A stretch of 64,000 nucleotides of DNA from Aquisphaera giovannonii (GCF_008087625.1 NZ_CP042997.1:3348001-3412000), one strand, 5' to 3'. Shown: positions 30,987 through 40,758, counted from the first letter of the stretch. Numbers and translations: made by a program. Notes: a model not told the origin generated them from the sequence alone.

Positions 30987-32210
30987 ATGCATGACGGATC
31001 GACTGGCGCGCGGGGGCGGGCGGGACGCCCTCGGCGGATGCTGACGGCCCTCGCGATTCGGCTGGCGGGGGCGTCGCTCTGCCTCCTCGCCATCCCGGCG
31101 ACGAGCGGGGCGCTCGACCTCCCGGCTCCCACCGCTGCGGCTCCCGACCAGGCTCGCCTCGAGGCGATCGTCCGCAAGCTGGCCTCCCCCGAGATGGAGG
31201 GCCGACGCGGGGCGGGGGCGGAGCGGACGGCGGCCTACCTCGTGGATCAGTTCAAGGACCTCAAGCTCGAGCCCCTCTTCGACGGCCGCTTCACCCAGCC
31301 GATCCCCGGCAAGACGCCCGGGGCGATCCAGGGGACGAACCTCGGCGCCATGATCCGCGGCTCCGACCCCCGGCTGCGTGACGAATGGGTCATCGTCTCG
31401 GCCCACTACGATCACCTGGGGGTCCGCCGGGGAGTCCTCTATCCCGGGGCCGACGACAACGCCTCGGGCGTGGCGATGATGCTCGAGGTGGCTCGCGGGT
31501 TCGCGACGGGAGCCACTCCCCCGCGGCGGAGCGTCGCCTTCGTCAGCTTCGACCTGGAGGAAATCGGCCTCTTCGGCTCGCGATACTTCGTGGCCCATCC
31601 GCCCATGCCGCTCGATCGGGTCAGCCTGTTCATCACGGCGGACATGATCGGCCGGGCCATGATGGGCGTCTGCAAGGACCAGGTCTTCGTCCTGGGGACC
31701 GAGCACGCCCCGGGCCTGCGGGCGTGGCTGGACGAATCGGCCCGCGGGCGCCCCGTCCGCGTGGGGCTGCTCGGCTCCGACGTCCTGGTCCTCAATCGCA
31801 GCGACTACGGGCCGTTCCGGACGCGGCAGGTCCCCTATCTCTTCTTCAGCACCGGGGAGAATCCCTGCTATCACTCGCCGGAGGACCGCGCGGAGACCAT
31901 CGATTACCCGAAGCTGACGGCGATCTCCGCCGTCATCGGCGGGGTCGCGGCGAGCGCCTCGGGGGCGGAGGAGACGCCCCGATGGAGCCCCACGCCGGAC
32001 AACCCGTTCGACGAGGCCCGGACGGTCCGCGACGTGCTGAGGACGCTCCTCGATCACGAGCAGGCGTTGAAGCTGAACGGCGCGGCGACGTTCCTGATGA
32101 GGAAGGCGCTCGGCGACGCGGAGGGGATCCTCGGGCGCGGGGCGATGACGCCGGCCGAGCGTTCCGACCTGATCCAGGTGACGCGGCTGATCCTCGCCAT
32201 GATCCAGTGA
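30987..32210 (+). CDS. Secreted M28-family zinc aminopeptidase
   Basis: A 407-residue protein with a signal peptide within the first ~45 residues (LTALAIRLAGASLCLLAIPATSGA). M28 metal ligands are visible: His in IVSAHYDHLGV, bridging Asp in YPGADDNASGV, the catalytic Glu pair in SFDLEEIGLFGS, Asp in FITADMIGR and His in PCYHSPED. It would cleave N-terminal amino acids from peptides in the periplasm. ATG 30987 has GAGGGGCGGG upstream; ATG 31038 starts closer to the hydrophobic core and is the alternative. The ~95 residues after the last ligand are helical. Confidence 0.87.
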   Translation: MHDGSTGARGRAGRPRRMLTALAIRLAGASLCLLAIPATSGALDLPAPTAAAPDQARLEAIVRKLASPEMEGRRGAGAERTAAYLVDQFKDLKLEPLFDGRFTQPIPGKTPGAIQGTNLGAMIRGSDPRLRDEWVIVSAHYDHLGVRRGVLYPGADDNASGVAMMLEVARGFATGATPPRRSVAFVSFDLEEIGLFGSRYFVAHPPMPLDRVSLFITADMIGRAMMGVCKDQVFVLGTEHAPGLRAWLDESARGRPVRVGLLGSDVLVLNRSDYGPFRTRQVPYLFFSTGENPCYHSPEDRAETIDYPKLTAISAVIGGVAASASGAEETPRWSPTPDNPFDEARTVRDVLRTLLDHEQALKLNGAATFLMRKALGDAEGILGRGAMTPAERSDLIQVTRLILAMIQ

Positions 32211-32238
32211 GGCCATGAGGCGGCCGGGCCGGTGATGC

Positions 32239-34248
32239 CTACTCCGTCCCGCCCGGGATGAGGAGCCGGACCGGTGCGCCGGGGCGGGGGATGCCGCCCG
32301 GCCGCGGCGCGGGGGGCGGGACGTTGCGAGGGTCGAAGCCGGGCACGGGAGGATCGACGAAGCCGCGGGCCCGGCCGGGCCGCGGCAGGCCCGGCCCCGC
32401 GTCGATCAGCCCGGCGGGGATCTCGTCCAGGAGGTGGGGCATGCGGAGATCGAGCGTATCCTCGCCCTCCGCCTGGGCCTCGAGTTCCTTCGACGGGGCG
32501 GCGTCCACCCGCTCCGCGAGATAGCGGGCCCAGGCCTCACCGCCCGAATCTTCCAGGTCGGTCACGACGGGGCCGGCCGGGGTCTCCTCGACGCGGCGGA
32601 CGCGCCCCGCGGCCGCGGCCAGATAATCGACCACCGACTTCGCCCGAGCCTTCTCCCCCCGGGCGAGCAGGACCTGCGCACGCAGCGCCAGCAGGAGGAG
32701 GCGATTGGCCGGGGACTTGGCGCGGGCCTCGATGGCATCGAGGTCGGCCTCCGCGGCCGCGTGATCGCCGCGGAGGTAGTCGAAGAACAGGCGCAGCTCG
32801 TCCGTCGGTTCCTCGGACGGCACGTCGCCCGGCGGGTCGCTGGCGGCCCCGGGCGGTCGATCCAGCAGCCCGCGGCCGATCTTCGCCAGCCGTCGGAGGC
32901 GGGAGTGCGCCGCGTTCTGCTCGGCGATCTCGCCGGGGACGGGCAGCAGGGTGGGCCGCGATTGCGCCGGGCCGGGCCTGGCGGGCCTCGAGGCCAGGGC
33001 GGAGCGGAGGATCGATCCCGCCGCGGCCGTCAGCGAGGCCATCCATTCCGAGCGGGACGACTCGTCCGGGGCGAGGAGCGTGACGTCCTCGCTGATGAGG
33101 TCGCAGAGCAGGGGGAGCGCGGAGTCGTCGCCCGTCTGGAGGCGAACGGCGACGACCTGCCCGTCGGGATGCAGGGCCGGGGCGCCCAGCCGGCGATCCA
33201 CGTCGACGGGGTGGAACTTCTTGAATACCTTCCCCCCGCGCAGCTCGCCGAAGACCAGCGAGGAGACCTGGCCCGGGGAGTCGGCGGTGAAGACGACCTG
33301 CTCCTGCGAGCGATCCATGCTGGCCTCCAGGACGCCCGGGTAGGGCGCGCCGAGCGGCAGCAGCGTCGCGGACGCCCGGGATTCCAGGGAAACCTGGAGC
33401 ATGACGAGGCCGCTGCCGCGGATGGCGAACTGCCGCCCCGGGATCAGGATGGACTGACCGTCCGAGGACCAGGCCGGGGCGCCGCAGGGCTCCGCCACGT
33501 CGATGACGGGGCTGCCGGCCGCCAGGTCGCGGCCGAGTAGCTGGAGGGACCTGGACTGCACCCGCTTCTCGGCGGAGGTCAGGTAGGCCAGCCGCGACCC
33601 GTCGGGCGACCATGCGGGGCATCCCGCCGCGGGGATCGTCCTGACCACCCTCCCCTGTTCCGGGAGCAGGATCGCCACGCCTCGCGAGGGCGCGGGCAGG
33701 GGCACGGCCAGGTGCTGACCGTCGGGGCTCCAGGCGAGGCGAATCTCGGCGATCGAGCCGGGAGACAGCCCGGCGGGGTCCAGCCCGGGGATGGTCGCGA
33801 CGACTCGCTTGCGATCCAGGGCCTCGCGGATGATGATCTCTAGGTTGGCCGCCCGCGGCCGGCCCGCGAGGTGGGGGCCGCCCGCCAGGGGCACGACCAG
33901 CCGCCCGTAGCAGAGCGAATGCCCGTCGCCCCCCCACGTCGGCGCGGTGAGGGGATCCGTCGAATCCTCGATGAGGACGGAGGCGCCCGTCGCCTTCTCG
34001 GTCGCCCAGATCCGGAAGCGTCGGGCCGCGGCGCCCGGCCTCGAGCCCGGCTCTCGCGGCGTGCCGGAACCATCCGCCCCGTCCATGCCCGGGATCAGCC
34101 AGCCGGGACGGAGCGGCGTCACGCCCCCGGCGGCCGTCGTGTACGCCAGCCACTGGCCGTCCGGGGACCAGGCCGGGGGGGAATGGAGGCAGGTCGCGGC
34201 CAGTGAAGTCGCCACCAACCTCATGACGCCGACGAGTAGGGCCTGCAT
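32239..34248 (-). CDS. Secreted TolB-like beta-propeller protein
   Basis: A 669-residue protein starting MQALLVGVMRLVATSLAATCLHS, a signal peptide. Several WD40-like/TolB repeats (PD40) are spread over ~25-400: PPAWSPDGQWLAYTT, PTWGGDGHSLCYG, LAWSPDGQHLAVP, PAWSPDGSRLAYL, PAWSSDGQSILIPG. The rest is helical with Ala/Arg-rich TPR-like stretches (RLLLLALRAQVLLARGEKARAKS) and a Pro/Gly-rich tail. I placed the start at 34248 because the 101-codon extension upstream has no protein-like character. Probably a periplasmic protein-protein interaction scaffold; no enzymatic motif. Confidence 0.75.
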   Translation of the reverse strand: MQALLVGVMRLVATSLAATCLHSPPAWSPDGQWLAYTTAAGGVTPLRPGWLIPGMDGADGSGTPREPGSRPGAAARRFRIWATEKATGASVLIEDSTDPLTAPTWGGDGHSLCYGRLVVPLAGGPHLAGRPRAANLEIIIREALDRKRVVATIPGLDPAGLSPGSIAEIRLAWSPDGQHLAVPLPAPSRGVAILLPEQGRVVRTIPAAGCPAWSPDGSRLAYLTSAEKRVQSRSLQLLGRDLAAGSPVIDVAEPCGAPAWSSDGQSILIPGRQFAIRGSGLVMLQVSLESRASATLLPLGAPYPGVLEASMDRSQEQVVFTADSPGQVSSLVFGELRGGKVFKKFHPVDVDRRLGAPALHPDGQVVAVRLQTGDDSALPLLCDLISEDVTLLAPDESSRSEWMASLTAAAGSILRSALASRPARPGPAQSRPTLLPVPGEIAEQNAAHSRLRRLAKIGRGLLDRPPGAASDPPGDVPSEEPTDELRLFFDYLRGDHAAAEADLDAIEARAKSPANRLLLLALRAQVLLARGEKARAKSVVDYLAAAAGRVRRVEETPAGPVVTDLEDSGGEAWARYLAERVDAAPSKELEAQAEGEDTLDLRMPHLLDEIPAGLIDAGPGLPRPGRARGFVDPPVPGFDPRNVPPPAPRPGGIPRPGAPVRLLIPGGTE

Positions 34249-34595
34249 CAGCTGATCGTCCCCGGGTTGAGCGTTGGATCCTAACCCGTAGTATAGCGCG
34301 GGGCGGGGGACGTGCCTACCGCGGCGCCGCGCCGTTTCCGGGACGATCATAATCGCTACCACCCGCGTGAGATTCCCCCCCGGCCGGGTTGACGCCGACG
34401 CCACGCGGGTTAGGGTGACTTGAGGTGTGCGCACCTTGCTGTCGGGCCGAAGCGGTTCCCAGCAAGGCACTTGAATCGAGGCAACGGGTTGAGTTAACCT
34501 GGAGTGAGCGGGATCCACGCCCTCCGTCCCTGCGCCCACGAGGCACTCCACGCGGCGGCGTCCACCATCTCGCTCACCGGAAACCGGGAGACTCC
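34249..34595. other. Divergent intergenic region before the FabZ/ACP/KS cluster
   Basis: 347 bp. A possible rightward promoter TTGACG (34388-34393), 16-bp spacer, TAGGGT precedes the cluster by about 180 bp; it is only a fair match. Nothing else recognisable. Confidence 0.35.
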
Positions 34596-35126
34596 ATGCG
34601 TTTCGTGCTGATCGATCGAATCGTGGACGTGCAACGGGGCAAATCCCTGGTCGCCGTGAAGAACCTGTCGCTGGCCGAGGAATACCTCAGCGATCACTTC
34701 CCGGGTTTCCCCGTGATGCCGGGCGTCCTGATGCTGGAGGCGCTGACCCAGGCGGGGGCCTGGCTCGTCCGGGACATGGAGGACTTCCAGCACAGCATCA
34801 TCCTCCTGAAGCAGGCCAAGACCATCAAGTACGGCAGCTTCGTGGAGCCGGGCCGCCAGCTCGAGCTGCGCGTCTCGCTGGAATCTCACACCGAATCCGA
34901 GGCGTCGTTCAAGGGCGCCGGCGTGATCGACGGGCAGACCATGGTGAATGGCCGCTTCACCTTGACCCGCTACAACTTGCGGGACAGGAACCCGAGCCTT
35001 CACCGGACCGACGCGACGATCGTGGAGGGGCTCCGCGACCTCTACCAGACCCTCCGCAAGGGATCGGTCGGCGCCCGGGCGATCACCCGCTCCCCCGAGG
35101 CCCAGGCGGTCAACGCCGGCCATTGA
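34596..35126 (+). CDS. FabZ-like 3-hydroxyacyl-ACP dehydratase (first of two)
   Basis: A 176-residue hotdog-fold protein. SDHFPGFPVMPGVLMLEALTQ carries the catalytic His and Glu of FabZ-type dehydratases, which remove water from 3-hydroxyacyl-ACP. The hotdog core occupies ~10-130; the ~45-residue C-terminal extension (VEGLRDLYQTLRKGSVGARA) is longer than in housekeeping FabZ. ATG 34596 is preceded by GGGAG; the upstream 57 codons are rejected. It opens a cluster with an ACP, a second dehydratase and two ketosynthase-type proteins, suggesting a dedicated acyl-chain pathway rather than bulk fatty-acid synthesis. Confidence 0.85.
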   Translation: MRFVLIDRIVDVQRGKSLVAVKNLSLAEEYLSDHFPGFPVMPGVLMLEALTQAGAWLVRDMEDFQHSIILLKQAKTIKYGSFVEPGRQLELRVSLESHTESEASFKGAGVIDGQTMVNGRFTLTRYNLRDRNPSLHRTDATIVEGLRDLYQTLRKGSVGARAITRSPEAQAVNAGH

Positions 35127-35494
35127 CGCCGCAGAGGGGGCGCACGACGCGCCCCCGCCACTCCGAACCCAGGGAAGGTCCCGCCCGATCGAGGGGAGCC
35201 GGGGGCGAGCTACAGGGTCGTCGCCCCCTTGTCAACCCTCCCGCCCTTGAATCCCCCCTTATGATGTTGCAAGGTTCCGCATTTTGCATCAAGATACGCC
35301 CCGACCGGTCGGCCCGAGTCAGAAGGGCCAGGCATCCGGTGTCCGGGGCCACCGAATCGCCTGCCGACGACTCACCCTTTGAAGTTCAACGCTCGATTTC
35401 GCCGACGATTAAGTGAGCCGACTTGATCTTCGGTGCCCCCGCCGGTCGGTCTGGATTGGGGTTGAGCGGCAATCCCTTTTATCCTGAGGATGAC
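35127..35494. other. Intergenic region between dehydratase and ACP genes
   Basis: 368 bp with an AT-rich patch at about 35258-35300 where TTGCA occurs twice (GTTGCAAGG and TTTTGCATC). It probably holds a promoter for the ACP gene, but no clear hexamer pair stands out. No gene is supported. Confidence 0.35.
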
Positions 35495-35881
35495 ATGCCC
35501 ACATACGATGAGATCTTCGAGAAAGTCCAAACGACCTTGGTGGATGCACTGGGCGTCGACGAGGACGACGTGACGCAGCAGGCGACCCTCCAGGGCGACC
35601 TGGGCGCCGAATCGATCGACTTTCTCGATATCGTGTTCCGGCTCGAGCGGAACTTCGGGATCAAGATCCCCCGGGGCGAGCTGTTCCCGGAGAACCTGGT
35701 CCAGGATCCGGAGTGGGTCGCCGACGGCAAGCTGACTTCGAAGGGGCTCGACGAGCTCAAGTCGAAGCTCCCGTTCGCCGACCTGAGCAAGTTCGCCGCC
35801 AACCCGGACGTCGAGAACCTCGGCGACCTGTACACGGTCGACATGCTCGTCCAGTACGTCCAGAGCAAGCTGGCGGCCTGA
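35495..35881 (+). CDS. Acyl carrier protein, long form
   Basis: A 128-residue acidic protein. LGAESIDFLDIVFRLERNFGI is the carrier helix, with the Ser of 'ESIDFLD' as the phosphopantetheine attachment site in place of the usual DSL. Typical ACPs have about 80 residues; here an insertion of ~35 residues (LVQDPEWVADGKLTSKGLDE and following) separates helices II and III, ending in VDMLVQYVQSKLAA. GAGGATGAC precedes ATG 35495. It should carry the growing acyl chain for the flanking dehydratases and ketosynthases. Confidence 0.88.
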   Translation: MPTYDEIFEKVQTTLVDALGVDEDDVTQQATLQGDLGAESIDFLDIVFRLERNFGIKIPRGELFPENLVQDPEWVADGKLTSKGLDELKSKLPFADLSKFAANPDVENLGDLYTVDMLVQYVQSKLAA

Positions 35882-36064
35882 CACGGGCCGGGAGGCGTCC
35901 GCCGCACGAGCGATCCGGCCGCCGGACCCGACGCGGTCCGGCCCCGGCGTCGCGGCGGGCGGTTCGCGGCGCCCGCATTCCGCGGCGCCCCGAGCGGGCC
36001 GCATCCGCCCCGCTCGTCGTGTCCATGGCTGCCGATTCCTCTCTCGTGGTGGGTATCCCGGGCG

Positions 36065-36607
36065 ATGCGCTGGATCTGGATCGATAAGTTCGTCGAGTTC
36101 CGCAGCGGGGAGTTCGCCCGCGCGGTCAAGAACCTGACGTTGGCCGAGGAGCACCTCCACGACCACTTCCCCGGCTACCCGGTCATGCCGGCCTCCCTCA
36201 TCATCGAGGGGCTGGCGCAGACCGGCGGCATCCTGGTCGGCGAGGCCGGCGGATTCGCCGAGAAGGTCGTCCTGGCCAAGATCTCGCGGGCCGAATTCCA
36301 CGGCGTGGCCTGTGCCGGCGACCAGCTGCTCTACGAAGTCTCGGTCAAGGGGATCCGCCCCGACGGCGCGATCGTGGATGCCAAGGCGTTCCTCAACGGC
36401 GAGCTCCTGGCCGACGCCGAGATCGTCTTCGCCCACCTGGACAACACCCGGGCGAACCAGATCTTCGGCCCCAAGAATTTCGTCTTCACGCAGCAGCTGC
36501 TGGGCGTGCTGGACCTCGCCCGGGCGCAGGAGAAGTCCCGCGAGGCCGACGCCTCCGCGGAGCCCGGCGAGGCCGGCAACGGCCAGCCGGTGGGCAAGCA
36601 GCCCTGA
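36065..36607 (+). CDS. FabZ-like 3-hydroxyacyl-ACP dehydratase (second of two)
   Basis: A 180-residue hotdog protein, a diverged paralogue of the one at 34596. HDHFPGYPVMPASLIIEGLAQ has the catalytic His and Glu. The start MRWIWIDKFVEFRSGEFARAVKNL parallels MRFVLIDRIVDVQRGKSLVAVKNL in its paralogue. The C-terminal ~50 residues are polar and disordered (EKSREADASAEPGEAGNG). The two may form a heteromer, as split dehydratase pairs do in some specialised lipid pathways; that is inference. Confidence 0.85.
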   Translation: MRWIWIDKFVEFRSGEFARAVKNLTLAEEHLHDHFPGYPVMPASLIIEGLAQTGGILVGEAGGFAEKVVLAKISRAEFHGVACAGDQLLYEVSVKGIRPDGAIVDAKAFLNGELLADAEIVFAHLDNTRANQIFGPKNFVFTQQLLGVLDLARAQEKSREADASAEPGEAGNGQPVGKQP

Positions 36608-36799
36608 CCGCCGGGAGTGACGCGCGGGGCGATCCGGGGGAGAGGGCGGGAGAGGGACGGCCCGGGAAATCTTGCGGATGCCGGCGACTTTGCTCCCCGA
36701 TCCGATTCCCGGAGGGCATAATGGTGGGGTGACCGGATTGGCACCCCGCCGTCGTGGCGAGTGGAATAGCCCGGTCGAGCGGAGATCGACGAGACTTTC

Positions 36800-38128
36800 A
36801 TGCTAGGTTCCGAACGTCGCGTGGTCATCACTGGGCTCGGCCTGATCACCCCGCTGGGTGATTCGCCCGACCACATATGGGCGTCCATCGAGGCGGGCAA
36901 GGGGGCGGTCGGGCCGCTCGAGGCCTTCCCCGTCGAGGGGCTGCCCAGCCGGAACGCCGCCGAGATTCGGCACTTCGACTTCCTCAAGACCCCGGCCCTG
37001 GCCAAGGCGCGATTCTTCAAGGAACTCCGCAAGAGCCGGAAGTACATGGCCCGCGACATCCAGCTCTGCGTCGCGGCGGCCCAGCTCGCCATGGTGGACG
37101 CCAAGCTGGATCAGGGGGGCGTGGATCCGACCCGGATCGGGATCGACCTGGGCGCCGGCCTGATCTCCACGGAGCTCGACGAGCTGGCGCCGGCGATCGC
37201 CCACGCCACCACGCCCTCCGGGGGGTTCGACTACGGGGCCTGGGGCCGCGAGTCGATCGGGATCATCGAGCCCTACTGGCTGCTCAAGTACCTGCCCAAC
37301 ATGCTCGCCTGCCACATCAGCATCCTCATGGATTGCCAGGGGCCGAGCAACACGATCACCGAGGCGGACGCCTCGGCGAACCTCGCCATCGCCGAGGCCG
37401 CCCGGATCATCGCCCGCGGCAAGGCCGACGTGATGGTCACCGGGGCCGCCGACAGCAAGATCCACCCCCTCAGCTTCATCCGGATGTCGATGCAGAACAC
37501 CCTGTCCCGCTGGGAAGGCGAGCCGGCCGGGGCCTGCCGCCCCTTCGACTCCCACCGGGAGGGGACGGTCCCGGGAGAGGGCGCGGGGATCGTGATCCTG
37601 GAGGAGTACGAGCACGCCGTCGCCCGCGGGGCGACGATCCACGGCGAGGTGCTCGGCGGCGGGTCCGGGTGCGACGCCATGCCCTCCGGCGGCCTCGATC
37701 CGGAGGGGAACGGGACCGCCGTGGCGATCCGCGCCGCCATCCGCGACGCCCGACTCACGCCGAAGGACATCGGCCACATCAACGCCCACGGCATCGGCTC
37801 GAAGGTCGGCGACCTCGCCGAGGCCAGGGCCTTCCATCGGGTGTTCGGCGACGACCTGCCGCCGGTGACCTCCCTCAAGGGGCACGTCGGCACGATGGCT
37901 TCGGGCTGCGGCTCCGTGGAGCTCGCCGTCAGCCTGGCCGGCCTGTCCCGCGGCCTGATCCCCCCCACCCTGAACTGCGACGACCCCGACGCGGCCTGCG
38001 GGCTCGACATCGTCCGCTCGGGGCCGCGGCCGACCTCGAACCGCATCTTCGTGAACACCAACATCACCGCGAACGGCCAGGCGGCCGCCCTGGTCATCCG
38101 GGGCATCCCGCGCGAGTCCGGGGCGTAG
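36800..38128 (+). CDS. Ketosynthase-fold protein lacking the catalytic Cys (chain-length-factor-like)
   Basis: A 442-residue thiolase-fold protein of FabF type. The nucleophile position is changed: GPSNTITEADASAN aligns to FabF GPSISIATACTSGV, placing Asp190 (GAC at 37367-37369) where Cys should be. The first catalytic His is kept (NAHGIGSKVGD), but the second is lost: LKGHVGTMASGCGS aligns to TKSMTGHLLGAAG with Thr at the His position. It therefore cannot condense by the standard route. Such partners (KSbeta/CLF) pair with an active KS and shape chain length. The intact KS follows 91 bp downstream. Confidence 0.85.
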   Translation: MLGSERRVVITGLGLITPLGDSPDHIWASIEAGKGAVGPLEAFPVEGLPSRNAAEIRHFDFLKTPALAKARFFKELRKSRKYMARDIQLCVAAAQLAMVDAKLDQGGVDPTRIGIDLGAGLISTELDELAPAIAHATTPSGGFDYGAWGRESIGIIEPYWLLKYLPNMLACHISILMDCQGPSNTITEADASANLAIAEAARIIARGKADVMVTGAADSKIHPLSFIRMSMQNTLSRWEGEPAGACRPFDSHREGTVPGEGAGIVILEEYEHAVARGATIHGEVLGGGSGCDAMPSGGLDPEGNGTAVAIRAAIRDARLTPKDIGHINAHGIGSKVGDLAEARAFHRVFGDDLPPVTSLKGHVGTMASGCGSVELAVSLAGLSRGLIPPTLNCDDPDAACGLDIVRSGPRPTSNRIFVNTNITANGQAAALVIRGIPRESGA

Positions 38129-38219
38129 GCCGCATCGGCCGAGGCCCCGGGAGGGGGCCGGCCTTCCCTTGGATCCCGATTCCGGCGGGCGCAAGCCCGG
38201 CATCGCGAGGAAGATTTTC

Positions 38220-39518
38220 ATGCGTCGCGTCGTCGTCACAGGCATGGGCATGGTCACCCCCGTCGGCCGCGACATGGAATCGACCTGGTCCGCGCTCCTG
38301 GAAGGGAAGAGCGGCGTCGGCCCCATCACCCACTTCGACGCGAGCACCTTCGCCACGCGGATCGCCGCCGAGGTGAAGGACTTCTCCCTGGCCTCCTACC
38401 GCCCGGACGGGGACCGCTGGAACAACCACTCCCGGAACACGAAATTCGCGATCGCCGCGGCCCAGATGGCGCTCGACGATTCGGGCATCCTCGGCGGCTC
38501 CCCGGCGCTCGACCACGACCGCTTCGGCGTGTACCTGGGCGCCGGCGAGGGGCAGCAGGACTTCCCCCGCTTCGTCCGGCTCGTCAACAAGGCGACCCAC
38601 GCCGAGGCCAAGGGCATGAAGGTCCACACCTCGGACTTCACCCGCCTGGGCCTCCACGAGCTCCACCCCCTGGCCGAGGCCGAGCAGGAGCCCGGCACGC
38701 CGGCCGCGCACCTGGCCAACCTCTTCGGGGCGCGCGGCGTGAACTCCAACTGCCTGACGGCCTGCGCGGCGAGCTCCCAGGCGCTGGGCGAGGCCTTCGA
38801 GATGATCCGGGCCGACTGCGCCGACGTGATCCTCTCGGGCGGCACCCACAGCATGATCCACCCGTTCGGCCTGACGGGCTTCATCCTGCTGACCGCCCTG
38901 TCCACCCGGAACGACGAGCCGACCCGCGCCAGCCGCCCGTTCGACCGCGATCGGGACGGCTTCATCCTCGGCGAGGGCGCCGGCATGCTCGTCCTGGAGG
39001 AGCTCGAGCACGCCAGGGCCCGGGGCGCCCGGATCTACGGCGAGGTCGTCGGCTACGGCTCCACGGCCGACGCCTTCCGGATCACGGACAGCCACGAGGA
39101 CGGCCGGGGCGCCATCGCCTGCCTCCGCGAGGCGCTGGACGTCGCCGGGCTCACGCCCGAGGACATCGATTACATCAACGCCCACGGCACCAGCACATCC
39201 GTCAACGACCGGATCGAGACGCTGGCGATCAAGAAGGTCTTCGGCGACCAGGCGTACAAGGTCCCGATCTCGAGCACCAAGAGCATGATGGGCCACCTGA
39301 TCGCCGCGGCGGGCAGCGTGGAGGCGATCGTCTGCCTGCTCACGATCCGGGACGGCATCCTGCCGCCGACCATGAATCTCGACCACCCGGACAGCGACTG
39401 CGACCTCGACTACATCCCCCACGAGGCGAGGCGCAAGCATGTGGACGTCGCCCTCTCGAACAGCTTCGGGTTCGGCGGCCAGAACATCACGCTCATCCTC
39501 CGACGCTTCCACGACTGA
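38220..39518 (+). CDS. Beta-ketoacyl-ACP synthase II-type, intact
   Basis: A 432-residue condensing enzyme that extends acyl-ACP with malonyl-ACP. It has Cys182 in LTACAASS, His in INAHGTSTSVND and the Lys/His of SSTKSMMGHLIAAAGSVEA, so the full Cys-His-His set. The start is ATG 38220 with GAGGAAG upstream; the longer frame adds 17 codons without need. It shows the usual FabF ends (RRVVVTGMGMVTPVG; SNSFGFGGQNITLIL). It lies directly after the Cys-less homologue, the standard KSalpha/KSbeta order reversed. Confidence 0.92.
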   Translation: MRRVVVTGMGMVTPVGRDMESTWSALLEGKSGVGPITHFDASTFATRIAAEVKDFSLASYRPDGDRWNNHSRNTKFAIAAAQMALDDSGILGGSPALDHDRFGVYLGAGEGQQDFPRFVRLVNKATHAEAKGMKVHTSDFTRLGLHELHPLAEAEQEPGTPAAHLANLFGARGVNSNCLTACAASSQALGEAFEMIRADCADVILSGGTHSMIHPFGLTGFILLTALSTRNDEPTRASRPFDRDRDGFILGEGAGMLVLEELEHARARGARIYGEVVGYGSTADAFRITDSHEDGRGAIACLREALDVAGLTPEDIDYINAHGTSTSVNDRIETLAIKKVFGDQAYKVPISSTKSMMGHLIAAAGSVEAIVCLLTIRDGILPPTMNLDHPDSDCDLDYIPHEARRKHVDVALSNSFGFGGQNITLILRRFHD

Positions 39519-39632
39519 TCGACAACGACGAGCTCCCGGCATCCCGGGCATGCCGCGACCCCGCGAGGGGCCGCCGCGACGCCCGGCCCCGGCGGTCCCC
39601 GCGACCCTGACGGTTCGACCAGGAGTCTTCCC

Positions 39633-40733
39633 GTGACAGCCCTCTCGACCACGCTCAACATCCTCGCATGGGGCGGCCTGATCGTCTTCGCGGCCCTGCT
39701 GGCGTTCGTCGTCTTCGCGACCCTGAAATACGGGCCGATCATCCAGCGGATCTTCGAGGTGCGTCCGGTCTTCCTGCCGCTCCACGTCCGGCCGGAGGAC
39801 GAGGGGGAGCCGGTCTCGTTCGAGGCCGAGGGCGGCGTCGCGCTCTCCGGCTCGTACCTGCGGCGGCGGACCGAGGCCCGCGCGGGGGTCCTCGTCTTCT
39901 GCCACGAGTACCTCAGCGACCGCTGGAGTTACCTGCCGTACGCCGACCACCTGCGGGATCGCGGATTCGACGTGTTCACGTTCGACTTCCGCAACCACGG
40001 CACGAGCCACAGGGACCCGGGGTACTCCCCCCTCCAGTGGACCACCACCTTCGAGGTCGCGGACCTGCGGGCGGCCCTCCGCCACCTCAGGTCCCGCGAG
40101 GACCACGATCGGGCGGGGTTCGGACTGGTCGGGGTGAGCCGGGGGGGGACCACGGCGCTCGTCGTGGGGGCCGAGCAGCCGGACGTCTGGGGCGTGATCA
40201 CCGACGGCGCGTTCCCCATCCGGGGCACGATGACCGCGTACATCCTGCGCTGGGCGGAAATCTACATCAACAGCAAGATCCTCCTGAGGCTCTTCCCGCT
40301 CTGGCTGTACAAGCTCGTCGGCTACATCAGCCGACGCCAGTCCGAGCGCAAGCTGCGTTGCCGGTTCCCGGACGTCGAGTCGGCCGCCCGCCGGCTGGCG
40401 CCCCGCCCCTGGCTGGCGATCCACGGCGAGAAGGACACGTACATAGGGCCGGACATCGCGCGGAACCTGTTCAACAGGGCGGGGCAGCCCAAGGAGCTCT
40501 GGATCGTCCCCGGCGCGAAGCACAATCGCTGCCGCGAGGCCAATCCGGGGGCCTACGCCGCCCGCCAGGTCGACTTCCTGTCCCGCAAGGCCCCCCGGCC
40601 GCTCGTCGATCCCCCGGCGGCCGACGTCGATCCGGCCCCGCATGCCGAGCCGACCGACGTCCCCGTCCACTCGGATCGGACCCTCACCGGGTCGCGGCTC
40701 CTCCCCGGCATCGTGGCCCAGGTCACGGGCTGA
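39633..40733 (+). CDS. Membrane-anchored alpha/beta hydrolase
   Basis: A 366-residue protein with an N-terminal transmembrane helix (LNILAWGGLIVFAALLAFVVFATL) and an alpha/beta-hydrolase domain. The nucleophile elbow is GVSRGG, the acid Asp is in IHGEKDTYIG, and the His in GAKHNRC. VFCHEYLSDRWSYLPYADHL is the strand-3/oxyanion region. The C-terminal ~50 residues are Pro-rich and polar. Start GTG 39633 has AGGAG nine bases upstream. Placed between the KS pair and the GH3-type gene, it could act as a thioesterase or lipase on the cluster's product. Confidence 0.82.
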   Translation: MTALSTTLNILAWGGLIVFAALLAFVVFATLKYGPIIQRIFEVRPVFLPLHVRPEDEGEPVSFEAEGGVALSGSYLRRRTEARAGVLVFCHEYLSDRWSYLPYADHLRDRGFDVFTFDFRNHGTSHRDPGYSPLQWTTTFEVADLRAALRHLRSREDHDRAGFGLVGVSRGGTTALVVGAEQPDVWGVITDGAFPIRGTMTAYILRWAEIYINSKILLRLFPLWLYKLVGYISRRQSERKLRCRFPDVESAARRLAPRPWLAIHGEKDTYIGPDIARNLFNRAGQPKELWIVPGAKHNRCREANPGAYAARQVDFLSRKAPRPLVDPPAADVDPAPHAEPTDVPVHSDRTLTGSRLLPGIVAQVTG

Positions 40734-40758
40734 AACCCTTCGGGCACGCGCACTCCCC

